Source: Omphiscola glabra (taxonomy: Eukaryota; Mollusca; Gastropoda; Lymnaeidae). Taken from it: a stretch of 64,000 bases of DNA. The DNA is taken from contig OZ024804.1 of NCBI GenBank assembly GCA_964017045.1, positions 22,572,537 to 22,636,536 on the forward strand. The letters are read 5' to 3'. A program made the position numbers and the translations under genes. Below the pieces are notes generated by a model. The model had not been told where the DNA came from, did not search any database, and saw only the letters and a list, made by a program, of their open reading frames with translations. Shown piece after piece: positions 1 through 11,608 of this stretch (the stretch's first letter is position 1; each line of letters starts with the position of its first letter).

Positions 1-70
1 CTACGTTAGTGATCTCATGTCCATGACTACGGTAGTGGTCACATGTCCATGACTACGGTAGTGGTCATAC
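1..70 (+). repeat. 26-bp tandem repeat, about 2.5 copies, truncated by window start
   Basis: Unit contains CATGTCCATGACTACGGTAG. The copies are nearly identical. Confidence 0.85.
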
Positions 71-386
71 AGACGTCGTCATTAGGGCTAAGCCGGGTGC
101 AGTTTTTAACACCCGGTCCGGGTCCTGGTATTTTAAGGCAATATCCCGAATTTATTCTGCAAACAAAAGATTTATCTTCTCACCTTCTATAATGTGTTCC
201 AACCAAGGGGGAGAGGTAAAAAGTGCATGTATAGAACCGATAGCGTTCACGAAGACATCAAACTTAAAGGCTTCAAGACACTACTAGCTTAATAACATAA
301 TCTTAACCAAGCGGTTTTTAGTGCAGCAACATCATTGTAACATGTGACGAGTAGTGCGACCCACAGCTAGAATTATATATCTTCAG

Positions 387-816
387 ACTGAGAAACAGGT
401 GTTGAGAAGCGGGCAGTGGCGGACTGAGAAACAGGTGTTGAGAAGTGGGCAGTGGCGGACTGAGAAACAGGTGTTGAGAAGCGGGCAGTGGCGGACTGAG
501 AAACAGGTGTTGAGAAGCGGGCAGTGGCGGACTGAGAAACAGGTGTTGAGAAGTGGGCAGTGGCGGACTGAGAAACAGGTGTTGAGAAGCGGGCAGTGGC
601 GGACTGAGAAACAGCTGTTGAGAAGCGGGCAGTGGCGGACTGAGAAACAGGTGTTGAGAAGCGGGCAGTGGCGGACTGAGAAACAGGTGTTGAGAAGTGG
701 GCAGTGGCGGACTGAGAAACGGGTGTTGAGAAGCGGGCAGTGGCGGACTGAGAAACAGGTGTTGAGAAGCGGGCAGTGGCGGACTGAGAAACAGGTGTTG
801 AGAAGTGGGCAGTGGT
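387..816 (+). repeat. 36-bp minisatellite, 12 copies
   Basis: Unit contains ACTGAGAAACAGGTGTTGAG plus GGGCAGTGGCGG. 36 is a multiple of three, so both strands have long open frames (TEKQVLRSGQWR repeated). These are not considered genes. Copies differ mainly by C/T at one site (GCGGG or GTGGG). Confidence 0.96.
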
Positions 817-1254
817 GGAGCTTTTTTTGTAGATAAAAATGTGTTGGGACTGTAATTTTGATCGGGGGGGGGGCAGAAATAAGGACTAAGAAGGGTGGAG
901 GGTTATGTAAAAGAGGGGGGGGGCGGTTGCTTTGTAAGTCAAACCCGGAAATGTTTGATACATTCACGCGCCTGGTTATCGATTCGAGTGGAGCTGCCAA
1001 CTTTTTAAGTTCAGGCAAACAATTTGAAGTAACAGAGAACAATGATAAATATTGTAATAAACATAATAACAAAATGCCAAAATATTTATATTAAATCATC
1101 TGCTGACATCTACCGAATGAATCATAGTTTTTTTTGTTAATTTTTAATTTTATGTAGCTGTAGTGTAGTCAGAGTTTAGTTACAATAAGAAAACAGGTCA
1201 CTGAAAAATAATATTTTAATTTTAAAAATGAAAATTATTTATTTTAAATTTCAC
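817..1254. other. Gene-free interval
   Basis: Holds runs of 10 G (864-873) and 9-10 G (near 915), then AT-rich sequence. A 78-codon plus frame here lacks any recognisable motif. Confidence 0.5.
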
Positions 1255-1372
1255 ACAACTCCGTTCCCCCACACTCCCCCCACCCCCCGCAAATTTCTGA
1301 AACTCCCAGCGACCCCTGACGTTTTGACAAGTGACCCCTGAGTGGGTCGTGACCCACGGATTAAGAACGACT
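1255..1372. mobile_element. hAT-like MITE terminus remnant
   Basis: The right part reads GTGGGTCGTGACCCACGG then ATTAAGAACGACTA. This is a decayed version of the GGTTGAGAACCACTG-type end seen in the SPIN-like copies nearby. No second terminus or target duplication was found. Confidence 0.4.
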
Positions 1373-1511
1373 ACCCTAACCAATCAAAATCAAAATCAAA
1401 CATGGAACGTCATGTGTTGCTGGTCGCTGGTTGGCAGGAGTTTCAATTTTTCTGATACCAACATAAGTATGTTAAACCTATTTTTATAAATATTTGTATC
1501 ATCATCTAGGC

Positions 1512-1700
1512 CAGTGGTTCTCAACCTGTGGGTCGCGACCATTTTGGGGGTCGAATTACCCTTAACCAGGGGTCGCCTAAGACCATCCGAAATCACATAT
1601 ACACCAAGTAGCAACGAAAATAATTTTAAGATTGTGGATCGCCACACCACGAGGAGCAGAATTAAAAGGTCGTGGCATTAAGGAAGGTTGAGAACCACTG
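1512..1700 (+). mobile_element. SPIN-like hAT MITE, copy 1 (189 bp)
   Basis: Begins CAGTGGTTCTCAACC and ends GGTTGAGAACCACTG, a 15-bp terminal inverted repeat. Inside are GTGGGTCGCGACC and a GGGGTCGCCTAAGACC block, characteristic of SPIN/hAT-Charlie non-autonomous elements. The flanks ATCTAGGC (1504-1511) and ATCTAAGC (1701-1708) are a 7/8 target duplication, the hAT length. It has no coding capacity. Confidence 0.85.
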
Positions 1701-2077
1701 ATCTAAGCGATACCACCCTTTAGTTAAGCCAATTGCTTCACTTATTATATGCGCATTTAATTATACAACTATTATTGAATTATATGATAGATCATAAAAA
1801 TTATGGAACAGTTTGCCTCATTCTTTGAGGGAAAGTGAAAATGATAAAAAGTAATTCAAGAAAAATTTAACGAACTTTTTCTTTAAATAAAATAGCATAG
1901 ACACAAGCGCTATAGAAGTATTCAATCATCATCACCTCAACCCCCATCCCCCCACCCTCAAGCCCGCTCACACACACACGCAAGCTTTGACTACTGCCTA
2001 CTCAGCATCATCGGCCAGTCAGCATGTCAAATGAAACACTAATTGTCAACAGAAACTGCCATCGTCTTCCACTAAGA
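1701..2077. other. Gene-free AT-rich interval
   Basis: AT-rich sequence with a C-rich patch (about 1935-1985) including a short CA run. No gene or repeat recognised. Confidence 0.5.
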
Positions 2078-2159
2078 CAGCAGTTTTTTAACCTGTGGGT
2101 CGCGACCTTTTTGGGGGTTCGAGTGACCCTTTCAAAGAGGTCGCCTAAGAGAACCACTG
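2078..2159 (+). mobile_element. SPIN-like hAT MITE, copy 2, internally deleted (82 bp)
   Basis: Starts CAGCAGTTTTTTAACC, continues GTGGGTCGCGACC and GGTCGCCTAAG, then jumps to GAGAACCACTG. Both ends are kept but about 110 bp of the middle and most of the right arm are lost. The flanks CACTAAGA and ACCTAAGA share six contiguous bases. Confidence 0.75.
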
Positions 2160-2537
2160 ACCTAAGATATCTGTCTCGCTAATACAACTAATTATGCATA
2201 ACTCGCATAATTTTCATGATTACTTTCAGAGCTTTGTTCTCTCATTAACTTTACGCCAATCGCTAATCAGTTTTCTTTTATTTTAAAAAAAATTTAATTC
2301 AGGTACAATGTACACAAAATTATGTTTAAAAAAGATGTTCTTTTTTTTCTTTCTGAACACCCGGTTCGGTGTTTGCTGGGTCCGGGTATGTGCCGGGTGT
2401 GATAGTTGTAATCGTCATAACTTGAGTAGCGCCACCCAATTTAGAATAATATAACATTTCTAAAAGGCAAGTCATTTGACGAACCATCAATTTTTTAAAG
2501 ACCAAAGCAAGACTGTAAAAAAGAAAAGTTATATGTT
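2160..2537. other. Gene-free interval with CCGGGT-rich patch
   Basis: Around 2358-2400 lie ACACCCGGTTCGG and GGGTCCGGGTATGTGCC. A similar ACACCCGGTCCGGGTCC patch is at 108-124. These may be ends of one decayed transposon family; neither boundary is resolved. Confidence 0.3.
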
Positions 2538-2790
2538 AGACCCCACCCCTACACATATCAACGCCTCACACAATTCTATGCTGGAACCCCCCCCCCCCCT
2601 TACTCACCTCAACTCCTCACCCATTTATATTCTGGACCCCACCCCTACACACCTTAACTCCTCACACAATTTGTAGCTAGACCACCACCTCCCCACAACT
2701 CAATTCCTCATATAATTCCACGGTAGACCCCCATCTCCACCCACCTCAATCCCTCACATAATTCCACGGTAGACCCCCGCCACCAAGCAC
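2538..2790 (+). repeat. Degenerate 46-bp tandem repeat, about 5-6 copies
   Basis: C-rich units pairing ACCCCACCCCTACAC with CAACTCCTCACACAATT-like segments, with one C-run expansion near 2586. Confidence 0.8.
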
Positions 2791-3059
2791 TCACATCTGC
2801 AACTGTTTTCTTCGTATTTATTTTCCCCACGTACTTCCTTTACCTACGTCATCTGCTCGGCTTGAGCTCACCTGTAAAATGACCTCGACATTTCCAGCGA
2901 GTTACAACAATATAAACAACAAAGATACTGAAGCCATTCGAGGGTAAATATGGCGTCCCCTTGAGGGCAAAACGTGGTCAGGCGATTTAATTCCAACGTA
3001 AAATTACATTCCGCTCATTGAATACACAAGGACATGCTCTGAATTACCGATAAGAGACT

Positions 3060-3265
3060 ACCACACGATTAAATGAGACTATAACATATAATGAAATATA
3101 AGACTATGCCATATGATTAAATAACATAGTAAACCATATGATCAAATAAGAGATTATACCATTTGATTTGATAAGAACCTGTGTCAAATCATTAAATAAC
3201 AGACTATACCATTTGATTAAATAACAGACTATAACATATGATTAAATAACAGACTATACCATAAT
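3060..3265 (+). repeat. 25-27-bp degenerate tandem repeat, about 8 copies
   Basis: Unit contains AACAGACTATACCATTTGAT. Right-hand copies are the most alike, and identity decays leftwards. Confidence 0.85.
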
Positions 3266-3960
3266 TCTGAAAGTAGTGTCCAAGGGACAAGTAAAGACTA
3301 AATGGCACAGTCAAGTGGGAGTCTATGAACGCCATGGAGTAAACATTATATGACACACACACCATTTCCTACATTATATGACATACACGACCTTCAATAT
3401 ATGACAAATATGACATGACCTGACCTGGATTCTATTACATAGCTAATGCAACAGTGCACCAATTGCGACCGCTGTCAAAACTAAGATATTTTATACGTAA
3501 ACATGTTAAGCTCTCTCTCTCACATTATCCGATACAACACTGTACTTCGACAACAAATCTGAATAAATACATCATATTTTTTTTTTTACTTTACTGACAG
3601 ACACAACGAAACAAAACACTGATGACCAGAGACACACACACACGGTCATTCCAGAACAATTCTTCATCAATCGTTTTCCTCTTTTCCCCCCACCTTTAAA
3701 AAATGAAAATATTTCTAACTTTATGCCAAAAAGGCCTGCAAATGGAAATGTTGGATCGACTTTCAGTTAGAGAATACATTGATTTTTGAAAAAAAAGATG
3801 ACAGGAGAATCATAATAGATTCGGGTTTTCGACTCCTAAATGTTTGGTTTAGTTCTCGAGCGGATCATTTTAATTGGCCTTTCAGCCTGAATCACACGAA
3901 CAGTGGACGCAAACTTGAATTAACAATCTCATCAAACATGCGGCCTCGGGTTCTCAGTGG
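3266..3960. other. Gene-free interval
   Basis: Contains three loose copies of an ATTATATGACAYACAC motif (3341-3415), a short CT run, a T run near 3570 and a CA run near 3635. No gene recognised. Confidence 0.5.
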
Positions 3961-4040
3961 AAATGTTGAGAATAATGTTCAAATGTTGGGAATAATGTTC
4001 AAATGTTGAGAACAACATCCAAATGTTGGCAATATTGTCT
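3961..4040 (+). repeat. 20-bp tandem repeat, 4 copies
   Basis: Unit AAATGTTGGGAATAATGTTC. Diverged copies include AAATGTTGAGAACAACATCC. Confidence 0.88.
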
Positions 4041-4724
4041 GTAATCTCCAACATAAAATGTACGTACTCTTGGAAAACACATGATATCTGTAACCTCAAA
4101 AAAAAAACAAAAAAACTTAACATGCGTACAGTCTCTAACCCGAAAAATAGCGGTTTTAAACCGGTATGTGAACGGTGCGGACAGAATACAGTTGTTTTCT
4201 TTTAACCGGAACTTTGGAACAGGCGAGCAGACGTAAGCGCACTGAGACCGGCACAGAGATGCGGACCAAGGTATGAGGAAGTTTTCTTTTAATTTCCCAC
4301 ACACGCTATCATTCAGCGGCGTGATTTGGAGAACAAAGCCGCGACCGATTCAAGCGGTAGAGAAAGGTTTTCTGTTCTGCGATCTCCATATAAGATACAA
4401 TCTTCAATGATATTAAACACTCATTTTTCATTACTATGCTGGGTTATGTCTTGATTCAATAACTGCATTTTCACGAGCGTCATTATCTTAAACAATACAT
4501 GTAAACCCACAAATTTGAAGCACCTTCATGTTAAAAAGTTCTGTTTAATCTGCTGGGATGAAATGCAAGGACAACGGATTCAATGGGACACCTCCTGAAA
4601 TCTTAAGCCCTGCAATAGTCTATAAATAATATGATCACTTTTTCTGATACAGTCATTTATTCATCTGTATTTAAGATGGTCAGTTATTTTATGTAAGAAC
4701 CGATTTAAGCGCATTGCTCAAGCT
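4041..4724. other. Gene-free interval
   Basis: AT-rich, with no repeat or coding signal that I can support. Confidence 0.5.
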
Positions 4725-5341
4725 AAACATTGGCTCGATGGTCAAAGCCGTCAATACATCATGGCTAAACATGGGCTATATGCCCAAAGGCGTCAATAAA
4801 TCATGACTAAACATTGGCTCGATGGTCAAAGGCGTCAACATATCATGGCTAAACATTGCCTCGATGCCCAAAGGCGTCAATATATCATGGATAAACATTG
4901 ACTCGATGGTCAAAGGCGTCAACATATCATAGCTAAACATTGGCTCGATGGTCAGAAGCGTCAATATATCATAGCTAAACATTGACTCGATGGCGAAAGA
5001 CGTCAATATATCATAGCTAAACATTGGCTCGATGGTCAGAAGCGTCAACATATCATGGCTAAACATTGACTCGATGGACAAAGACGTCAATATATCATGG
5101 CTAAACATTGGCTCGATGGCCAAAGACGTCAATATATCATGGCAAACATTGGCTCGATGACCAAAGACGTCAATATATCATGGCTAAACATTGACTCTAT
5201 GCCCAAAGGCATCAACATATCATGGCTAAACATTGACTCGATGGTCAAAGGCGTCAATATATCACGGCTAAACATTGGCTCTATGCCCAAAGGCGTCAAC
5301 ATATCATGGCTAAACATTGCCTCGATGGTCAGAAGCGTCAT
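4725..5341 (+). repeat. 42-bp minisatellite, about 14-15 copies
   Basis: Unit contains CTAAACATTGGCTCGATGG and CGTCAATATATCATGG. Variable sites: GGCTCG/GACTCG, TCAAAGG/CCAAAGG and ATCATGG/ATCATAG. One copy near 5141 lacks GCTA and shifts the reading frame. The open frames on both strands are repeat translation. Confidence 0.96.
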
Positions 5342-6267
5342 TTTACTATCATAAGCTTAGGTCTCGGGCTAGATGAAATCTGGGGGCATTCGTACGTCAT
5401 TCACAGTGCCCCATCCCCTGGCAAAATACACCATATAACATGTGAGCATGCAGCTGCTATTCTATTATATCACAGCCAGCATCTATTTTGTATAACAGTA
5501 AGCTTCTATTTTATCTGTTCTACACAGCAAGCATCTATTTTGTCTGTTTTGCCTAACAGCTAGAAACTTTACATTCCACTATAGGACAGCAAAAACATTC
5601 TATTTAGTCAGTTGTATAACATCTTTAGTTGTGCAACCAGCTGACATCAATGCTTTCGGTCATCTAACGAAAAAAAACATCTATTTTCATATGTTGAATG
5701 CCTAAATGACCGTGTCAAACCTTTCCTTATCGTGATAACCTGATGGCAGGAAACGGGCATTCATCTACAGCGGGTTTACGGTAAATTTGGGGAGCAACTC
5801 GACGGTACAGCTCACAAAGAAACTAAAAAGTACGCGCGACCTTGTTTTTGTGGTGCATTTCTCAAGGGGCTTTTAAAAAATATTTTTTTCTTTACAAACT
5901 TCTAGCAAGAAATGCTATTTGTGTGTGGAATGGTTCACAAGGATCTCAGCCTAACAAAACAATCTTGAGTAACTGGCGCAGAAAATGTACTGTATATATC
6001 TATGTTTTAAGTGTAAAATGGAAGTGTGTATTATGCAAGTGTATTATGTAAGTGTACTATGTATGTGTATTGTGTATGTTTTGAGGTTTTCGCGTGAAGG
6101 GGCGGAATAATCACGAACCGCCCCCAGGCGTCACAAACACTAACAGCTTCCCTGCTGGTTTAACGACGTTATTGTGAAAACTGGGAGTAAATGTGTTTTA
6201 TAATTGCGGGACACAGGAGTGAGATGGAAGATAACTTTTGGTAAAGTTAATGTTAAATTTATATTCA
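5342..6267. other. Gene-free interval with faint repeats
   Basis: At 5450-5560 an AGCATCTATTTTGTCTGTT-like motif recurs loosely about four times. At 6005-6080 GTGTATTATGTAAGT-like words repeat. Nothing codes convincingly. Confidence 0.5.
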
Positions 6268-6400
6268 AGTATTTCCGTCAATACGACATTACTAGTGACA
6301 ACGACATACATAAAGAATACGACTTTAGTAAACGAATACGACATACGAAGTGAATACTATAATAGAAGTGAATACGACATTAGTAGGGAAATCGACATTA
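6268..6400 (+). repeat. Degenerate repeat rich in AATACGACATTAG words
   Basis: About six imperfect copies around 20 bp long, with GAATACGAC as the conserved core. Confidence 0.65.
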
Positions 6401-6536
6401 AAAGACCCCTTCCCGGCTCTGTGCGACCAATGGGAATAACGTCTTTAGCGGACATACACTCATTCAGTATGGCATTATATATATACACGTTAGGCGTCGC
6501 CGCATTCCTACACGGCACATCAGCTTCAAGGGAAAT

Positions 6537-6715
6537 TTAGAACGACTCCACTGAGCTTTACGATAACGTTTGTTGAATTAAATGCTCTGAGATAACTGGG
6601 TATTAACTGTACGCTTTTAGAACCACTCCACTGAGCTATACGATAACGTGTGTTGAATTAAATGCTATGAGAGAATTTGGTATTAACTGTACACTTTTAG
6701 AACCACTCTACTGAG
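6537..6715 (+). repeat. 80-bp direct repeat, 2.2 copies
   Basis: Copies start at 6537, 6617 and 6697 with TTAGAACCACTCCACTGAG. The first two are about 90% identical by eye. Confidence 0.9.
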
Positions 6716-6890
6716 TAAACCATGCCAGGTACCTATATTTCAAGTGTTTGGCTTATCCTCCCCATAAGTCCAAGTGAAAACGAGGCAAGGATGATAGGGC
6801 AAACTATAAATCACTGGAAGTGCCTCCAAGTTAAACCTAGAGAGATTAATGGATATGACTTTTATTAGTGGTGGGGTTAGGTCAATGGCA

Positions 6891-7115
6891 AAAAAAAAAA
6901 ACAAAGATAAGAGAGAGAGAGAAAATGAGGAGTCAAAAGGAAAGAAAGAGAAGAGAAGATAGAGAGAGACAAGAAGGAGTCGAAAGGAGAGAGTGAGAGC
7001 GTAGAAGAAGGAGACGAGAGGAAAGAAAGATATGAGGCGCGAGAAAAGATGGAGACGTGAGGAAAAAAAGAAGATGAACAGAAGAAGAAAATAGAGAGAG
7101 AGAGGGGGGGAAAAG
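6891..7115 (+). repeat. Polypurine (GA-rich) tract
   Basis: More than 200 bp of almost pure purine on the plus strand (AGAGAGAGAAAATGAGG-like), a candidate triplex-forming tract. The Ser/Phe/Leu-rich minus frames are its translation. Confidence 0.9.
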
Positions 7116-8132
7116 ACAATAAATGGTAACTGGGTAAAGAACGAGACAGTTGAGACGGAGGGGCCGTGACTTTTATTTTGATGTTGATATGGAAACATTT
7201 ATTGCATAACAAACCCAAAAATCCACACACACACATAACACACATACCGAGGCTGGGTTAATACAATGTACATACTTGTTGACATTGTATGACAGATGTC
7301 ATGACCTCCAGTACCCTGGTAGACAATGTGTGACAAGTGTCTTGATTCGCATACCCATGAAAACGATTTGCGACCGATGTCAGTACCCTAATAACTGTGT
7401 CTAAAAAATATTTTGCACAGGACAAAACTTTTGTTTAAAAACTAGGGGAGAATTTCTTTTAATACAACGATTCCCGGGGGGGGGGGGGGGAAGGAACATT
7501 TGAAACGTCACTAATTCCAAGTTTTAGAATCACTGGTCGTGAAGGCAAAGATTGTTCATCTGTTTCTAGGCAACGTGGTTCAACTAGAGGTGAGGTGGGC
7601 AAGTGATAATATTGTATTTTATCTCCCCTTTTAAGCGCCACATTCTTTTTTTTTTTAATGAAAAGCCTATCTATTTACAAGATATGATTGGTTCGACGCC
7701 ACACCTTCCACGCTTTCATTCGCTATAGTAAACCAGGTGCATTAAACATGTATTTGTTCACGCAAAAGAAAAGCAAATCTACATGTCTGCTCTTTTAAAA
7801 AAAAAAAAAAGATAACCAATTTATAAGCTTAGCACACCCTTCCTCCGTGTAAAATCTATGCTCCTAGTGACTTTTCTGCCCTTTCTTCTACAGCTGTTAC
7901 TTGTTCAGGGCGATGGCCGACACACTCTCCCCTCCGATAGTGAAATATGGCTCCCCAAAACGATTGTTAAAGGAATGTCGTTAATAGCGATGCCATCTAT
8001 TTTTAGCAACACGGGTTATTTTTGGGGTGTGATAAATCCTCCGTACAGTGCAGCGGTACCTTCATTTACGTCTCTTAGGTCAAATGTGAAATATTGGGAC
8101 CACTGTGTCTCACGACGTTCACGTCTGCCGTG
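7116..8132. other. Gene-free interval
   Basis: Includes ACACACACACATAACACACATACC (split by non-CA bases) near 7223, a 15-G run at 7476-7490 and an A run at 7798-7810. No supported gene. Confidence 0.5.
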
Positions 8133-8333
8133 GGGTACCTGCACACATCTTCCCGTGGGGTACCAGCACACACCTTCCCGTGGGGTACCTGCACACATCT
8201 TCTTTTCAGGTACATGCACACACCTTTCCGTGGGGTACCTGCACACACCTTCCCGTGGGGTACCTGCACACACCTTCCCGTGGGGTACCTGCACACACCT
8301 TCCTTTCAGGTACATGTACACACCTTCCCGTGG
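8133..8333 (+). repeat. 25-bp minisatellite, 8 copies
   Basis: Unit GGGGTACCTGCACACACC plus TTCCCGT. Two copies carry TTCTTTTCAGG or TTCCTTTCAGG variants. Every main-type unit has a GGTACC palindrome. Confidence 0.95.
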
Positions 8334-8471
8334 ACCATAGGAAGTTTAACTATCAACACAGGGCAGCGAAAGTATACACAGGTCAAGAGGAAATGGCAAT
8401 AGTTCGATAAAAGATTACTTGTGCCCATGACGGACCATTAGACAAATGAGGCGGTGCAACGGCCAGGGCAA

Positions 8472-9010
8472 AATATATAGGACACCAGCGACAATATATA
8501 GGACACCTATGACAATATATAGGACAATTGAAAAATATATAGGACACCTGTAAAATTATATAGGACACCTATGACTATTTATAGGACACCTATGACAATT
8601 TATAGGACAACTGAAAAATTTATAGGACACCTATAAAATTATATAGGACACCTATGACTATTTATAGGACACCTATGACAATATATAGGACAACTGTAAA
8701 ATATATAGGACACCTATAAAATTATATAGGACACCTATGACTATTTATAGGACACCTATGACAATTTATAGAACTGAACAATTTATAGGACACTTTATCA
8801 ATATATAGGACAACTGTGACAATTTATTGGACAACTGTGACAATCTATAGGACAACTGTGACAATGTATAGGACAACTGTGACAATTTATAGGACAACTG
8901 TGACAATCTATAGGACACCTGTGCCAATCTATAGGACAACTGTGACAATCTATAGGACAACTGTGACAATCTATAGGACAACTGTGACAATTTATAGGAC
9001 AACTGTGACA
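8472..9010 (+). repeat. 20/21-bp minisatellite, about 25 copies, with four-unit higher-order repeat
   Basis: Unit ATATAGGACACCTATGACAA and variants. From about 8503 to 8770 four unit types (CCTATGACAAT, CAACTGAAAAA, CCTATAAAATT, CCTATGACTAT) cycle in fixed order three times, giving a period of about 83 bp. From 8780 on, a CAACTGTGACAAT subfamily takes over. Confidence 0.95.
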
Positions 9011-9235
9011 ATAAGAAGGCGTGAGAGGACCGGGTCAGCCAATCAGAAGACGTGAGAGGAACGGGTCAGCCAATCAGAAGACGTGAGAGGACCGGGTCAA
9101 CCAATCAGGAAACGTGAGAGGACCGGGTCAGCCAATAAGAAGGCGTGAGAGGACCGGGTCAGCCAATCAGAAGACGTGAGAGGACCGGGTCAGCCGATCA
9201 GAAGACGTGAGAGGACCGGGTCAGCCGATCAGAAG
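9011..9235 (+). repeat. 31-bp minisatellite, 7 copies, abutting the 21-bp array
   Basis: Unit contains GTGAGAGGACCGGGTCAGCC and AATCAGAAGAC. It starts directly where the previous array ends, sharing CAAT at the junction. Confidence 0.95.
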
Positions 9236-9564
9236 ACTTTTAAGACTGTGTACATCAAAGCTGGTATTCATTGGTGTGTCCTCTATGTGTAACCATAATT
9301 TGATCTTTGAGAGTGATCCTTATTTCATCCTTTTTTTTTTTTTGTGGCTCATGAGTAATGTGTAATACAGTAAGGAAGTTTCTTTACCTACACAGTGAAA
9401 CACAGGCATACATTTACACGTGCACACAAGTACACACGCGTACAAATTACACATTGATACTATATGTAAGTGTCGGGGCCGTCAAATTTCACTGATAATT
9501 TTTTTTCTGCAATAAGGCGCGCAACACCATACCACAACGAGTACTATTAACAAGTCATGTTGGT
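9236..9564. other. Gene-free interval
   Basis: Contains a T run near 9330 and short ACAC-rich words near 9400-9440. Confidence 0.5.
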
Positions 9565-9790
9565 ATGATGGGCAGGGCATCGGTAGGGCACATGGGTGAG
9601 CAGAGAGTAGGTCGGGAAGGCCGTGTGCGGGGCGCATGGAGTGTGGCGGGCGTGGGACGGCATGGGAGGGTATAGGTGGGGCGCATGGAGTGGGGCGGGC
9701 ATGGTAGGGTATGGGAGGGCGTAGGCGTGGCACGCGGAGTGGGGAGGGCGTAGGAGGGGGGCATGGAGTGGGGGAGGGCACAGTTGGGGG
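9565..9790 (+). repeat. Degenerate G-rich repeat, unit about 37-40 bp
   Basis: Repeated GGGGCGCATGGAGTGGGGCG and GGGAGGGTATAGG-like words, about 5-6 copies. The Pro-rich minus frames are its translation. Confidence 0.8.
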
Positions 9791-10304
9791 CTGAAATTTC
9801 GAATACAAAAACAACCAACTATAAAAATTGTCTATCCTTACCTCTATATCTTGTGTCTTGATCTCTCAGAGCTGGAAAGTTAATCCGTTTATGTATCCGT
9901 AAATGAATACCGTCCCCCCGACCGTATCCCTTTATAATCCTGTGACACAATCTTCTCCCGAATCACAGGCAATGAATCTTTGTGTGGAAAGTCTGACGTC
10001 ACCAACGTCCACGCACTGATCGGCTGACGTTACGCTTGAGGTCACTTTGTGCTACGTCATTTCCGGACATCATCTCGGCCACATCTGCAGAAACAACATG
10101 GAACGTCTGATCAGTGAGCCATTGCCACAAACACACCGGGGCTTACAAGACAACAAGGAAGGTGATTCGAGCTTTGGCTCGATCCGTTCAAGAGATGGCA
10201 GTAAAACAATAAAATGTTGGCGCGCACTTATTGTCAGGCCAAAAACAATTGTTGGCTTGTTTTCTATTCGTGTTTTTTTTTCGTGACGATCGGATGTTAG
10301 TCGG
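9791..10304. other. Gene-free interval
   Basis: Near-normal composition. A 79-codon plus frame (10047-10286) shows no recognisable domain. Confidence 0.45.
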
Positions 10305-10505
10305 TTGATGGAAGATGGGGTGGAGTAGGCAATCGAGATTGTTGGATGGGGGTGGAGTAGACAGAGATTGGTGGATGGGGTGGAGTATACAGAGATTGGT
10401 AGGTGGGATGGAGTATAAAACAAGGATTGGTGGGTGGGATAGAGTAGACAACAGATATTGGTGGGTGAGATGGAGTTGACAACGAAGCTCAGTGGGTGGA
10501 GTAAA
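10305..10505 (+). repeat. 28-31-bp G-rich tandem repeat, 7 copies
   Basis: Units contain GGTGGATGGGGTGGAGTA followed by ACAGAGATT-like spacers of variable length. Confidence 0.88.
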
Positions 10506-11608
10506 TGAGAATGATATACATAATGAGGCTGAGGTGACCCCGGGGGAGGCGGTATGGACAAGAGGATAGACCACGACATACTACCATGTTGTATGACATT
10601 TACTTAACGCGCATTCGAATTTAATAGTCAGTCGCGTAATTTTGAACACAGAAAAGAAATCTCATTAGTAATGAGTGAAAAAAACAAAATGCTATATGAT
10701 CTCTAAGTACACTAGGAATACATCAGATTTGAAACTAAGTTAATAAATCCACCGTAAGACACATTTCCTCTAATAAAGACACTTGAACTCTTTAACCGCA
10801 CTCCCCCCTATTCCCACAACTTGGTTTGTTATTGTATCTTCCTTTGAATTAAATCAAGATTTGAAACACTCAAGTTTATCGGTTCAAGATGTATCCAACA
10901 TTGTGTTGCTCAATCAACTTCAGCGGAAGTCTGGACTATCAGTACGTAAACAGAAAACTGTCACATTTGATTGTTTGGTGTTGAAACCCACAAACAGATA
11001 TACAAACAAATATACAAACAAGCAAAGTTCTTATGAAATAGATGTGAAAAGATGTGAATAGAAACTTTCATTTTGAAAATCCCTCAACTATTCCACAATG
11101 ACCACGCCGTACATCAGACCTACCCAGCATCATGCAATGACTCCATCTGTCGTGTGCAGTCAGCTAAATGGTTGACCACGCGGAAGCCAATCAGACACTC
11201 TTTAGAACAGTTGAGGGAACTCAAGGCAGTCACCTCTCACTTCTGACAAAACTTCCACCACGCTCAACTTCCGACACCACGCAAACAAACTAAGAGTTAC
11301 TCTCCCCCCCCCCGTGAGCGGGTGGACGGCGGAAAATATGGCGCACAGCACGCGGGAAGACACCAGGTGCTCTACTAGATTTTATCACTATCATATACAT
11401 TAGCATTCAGGGTGTGTCACTCACTAACACTGGGATATATTATGCTTGGTGTCCGCCGTGTGGGGTGTTGGCAAAGATTATGCATGATCTATAATATGTC
11501 TTGTCATGCTTCTTACACTGTTCATGAACCATTTTATTGATTTTGTATCATCTTAAAAGTATTTTTTTTCAATGTATAAATAGAAAATATATTAGTGTTT
11601 TGCACGTA
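10506..11608. other. Gene-free interval
   Basis: AT-rich. A 92-codon plus frame (10783-11061) has no recognisable motif. A short ATACAAACAAAT duplication lies near 11000 and a C run near 11307. Confidence 0.45.

Noticed and set aside
383..1072. 229-codon minus ORF
   Set aside because: Mostly the 36-bp array in reverse. The short unique N-terminal part has no recognisable motif.
5450..5560. Formal tandem array of AGCATCTATTTTG words
   Set aside because: Too degenerate to define a unit length. Mentioned in the interval note only.
6740..7245. 152- and 122-codon Ser/Phe/Leu-rich minus ORFs
   Set aside because: Reverse translation of the polypurine tract.
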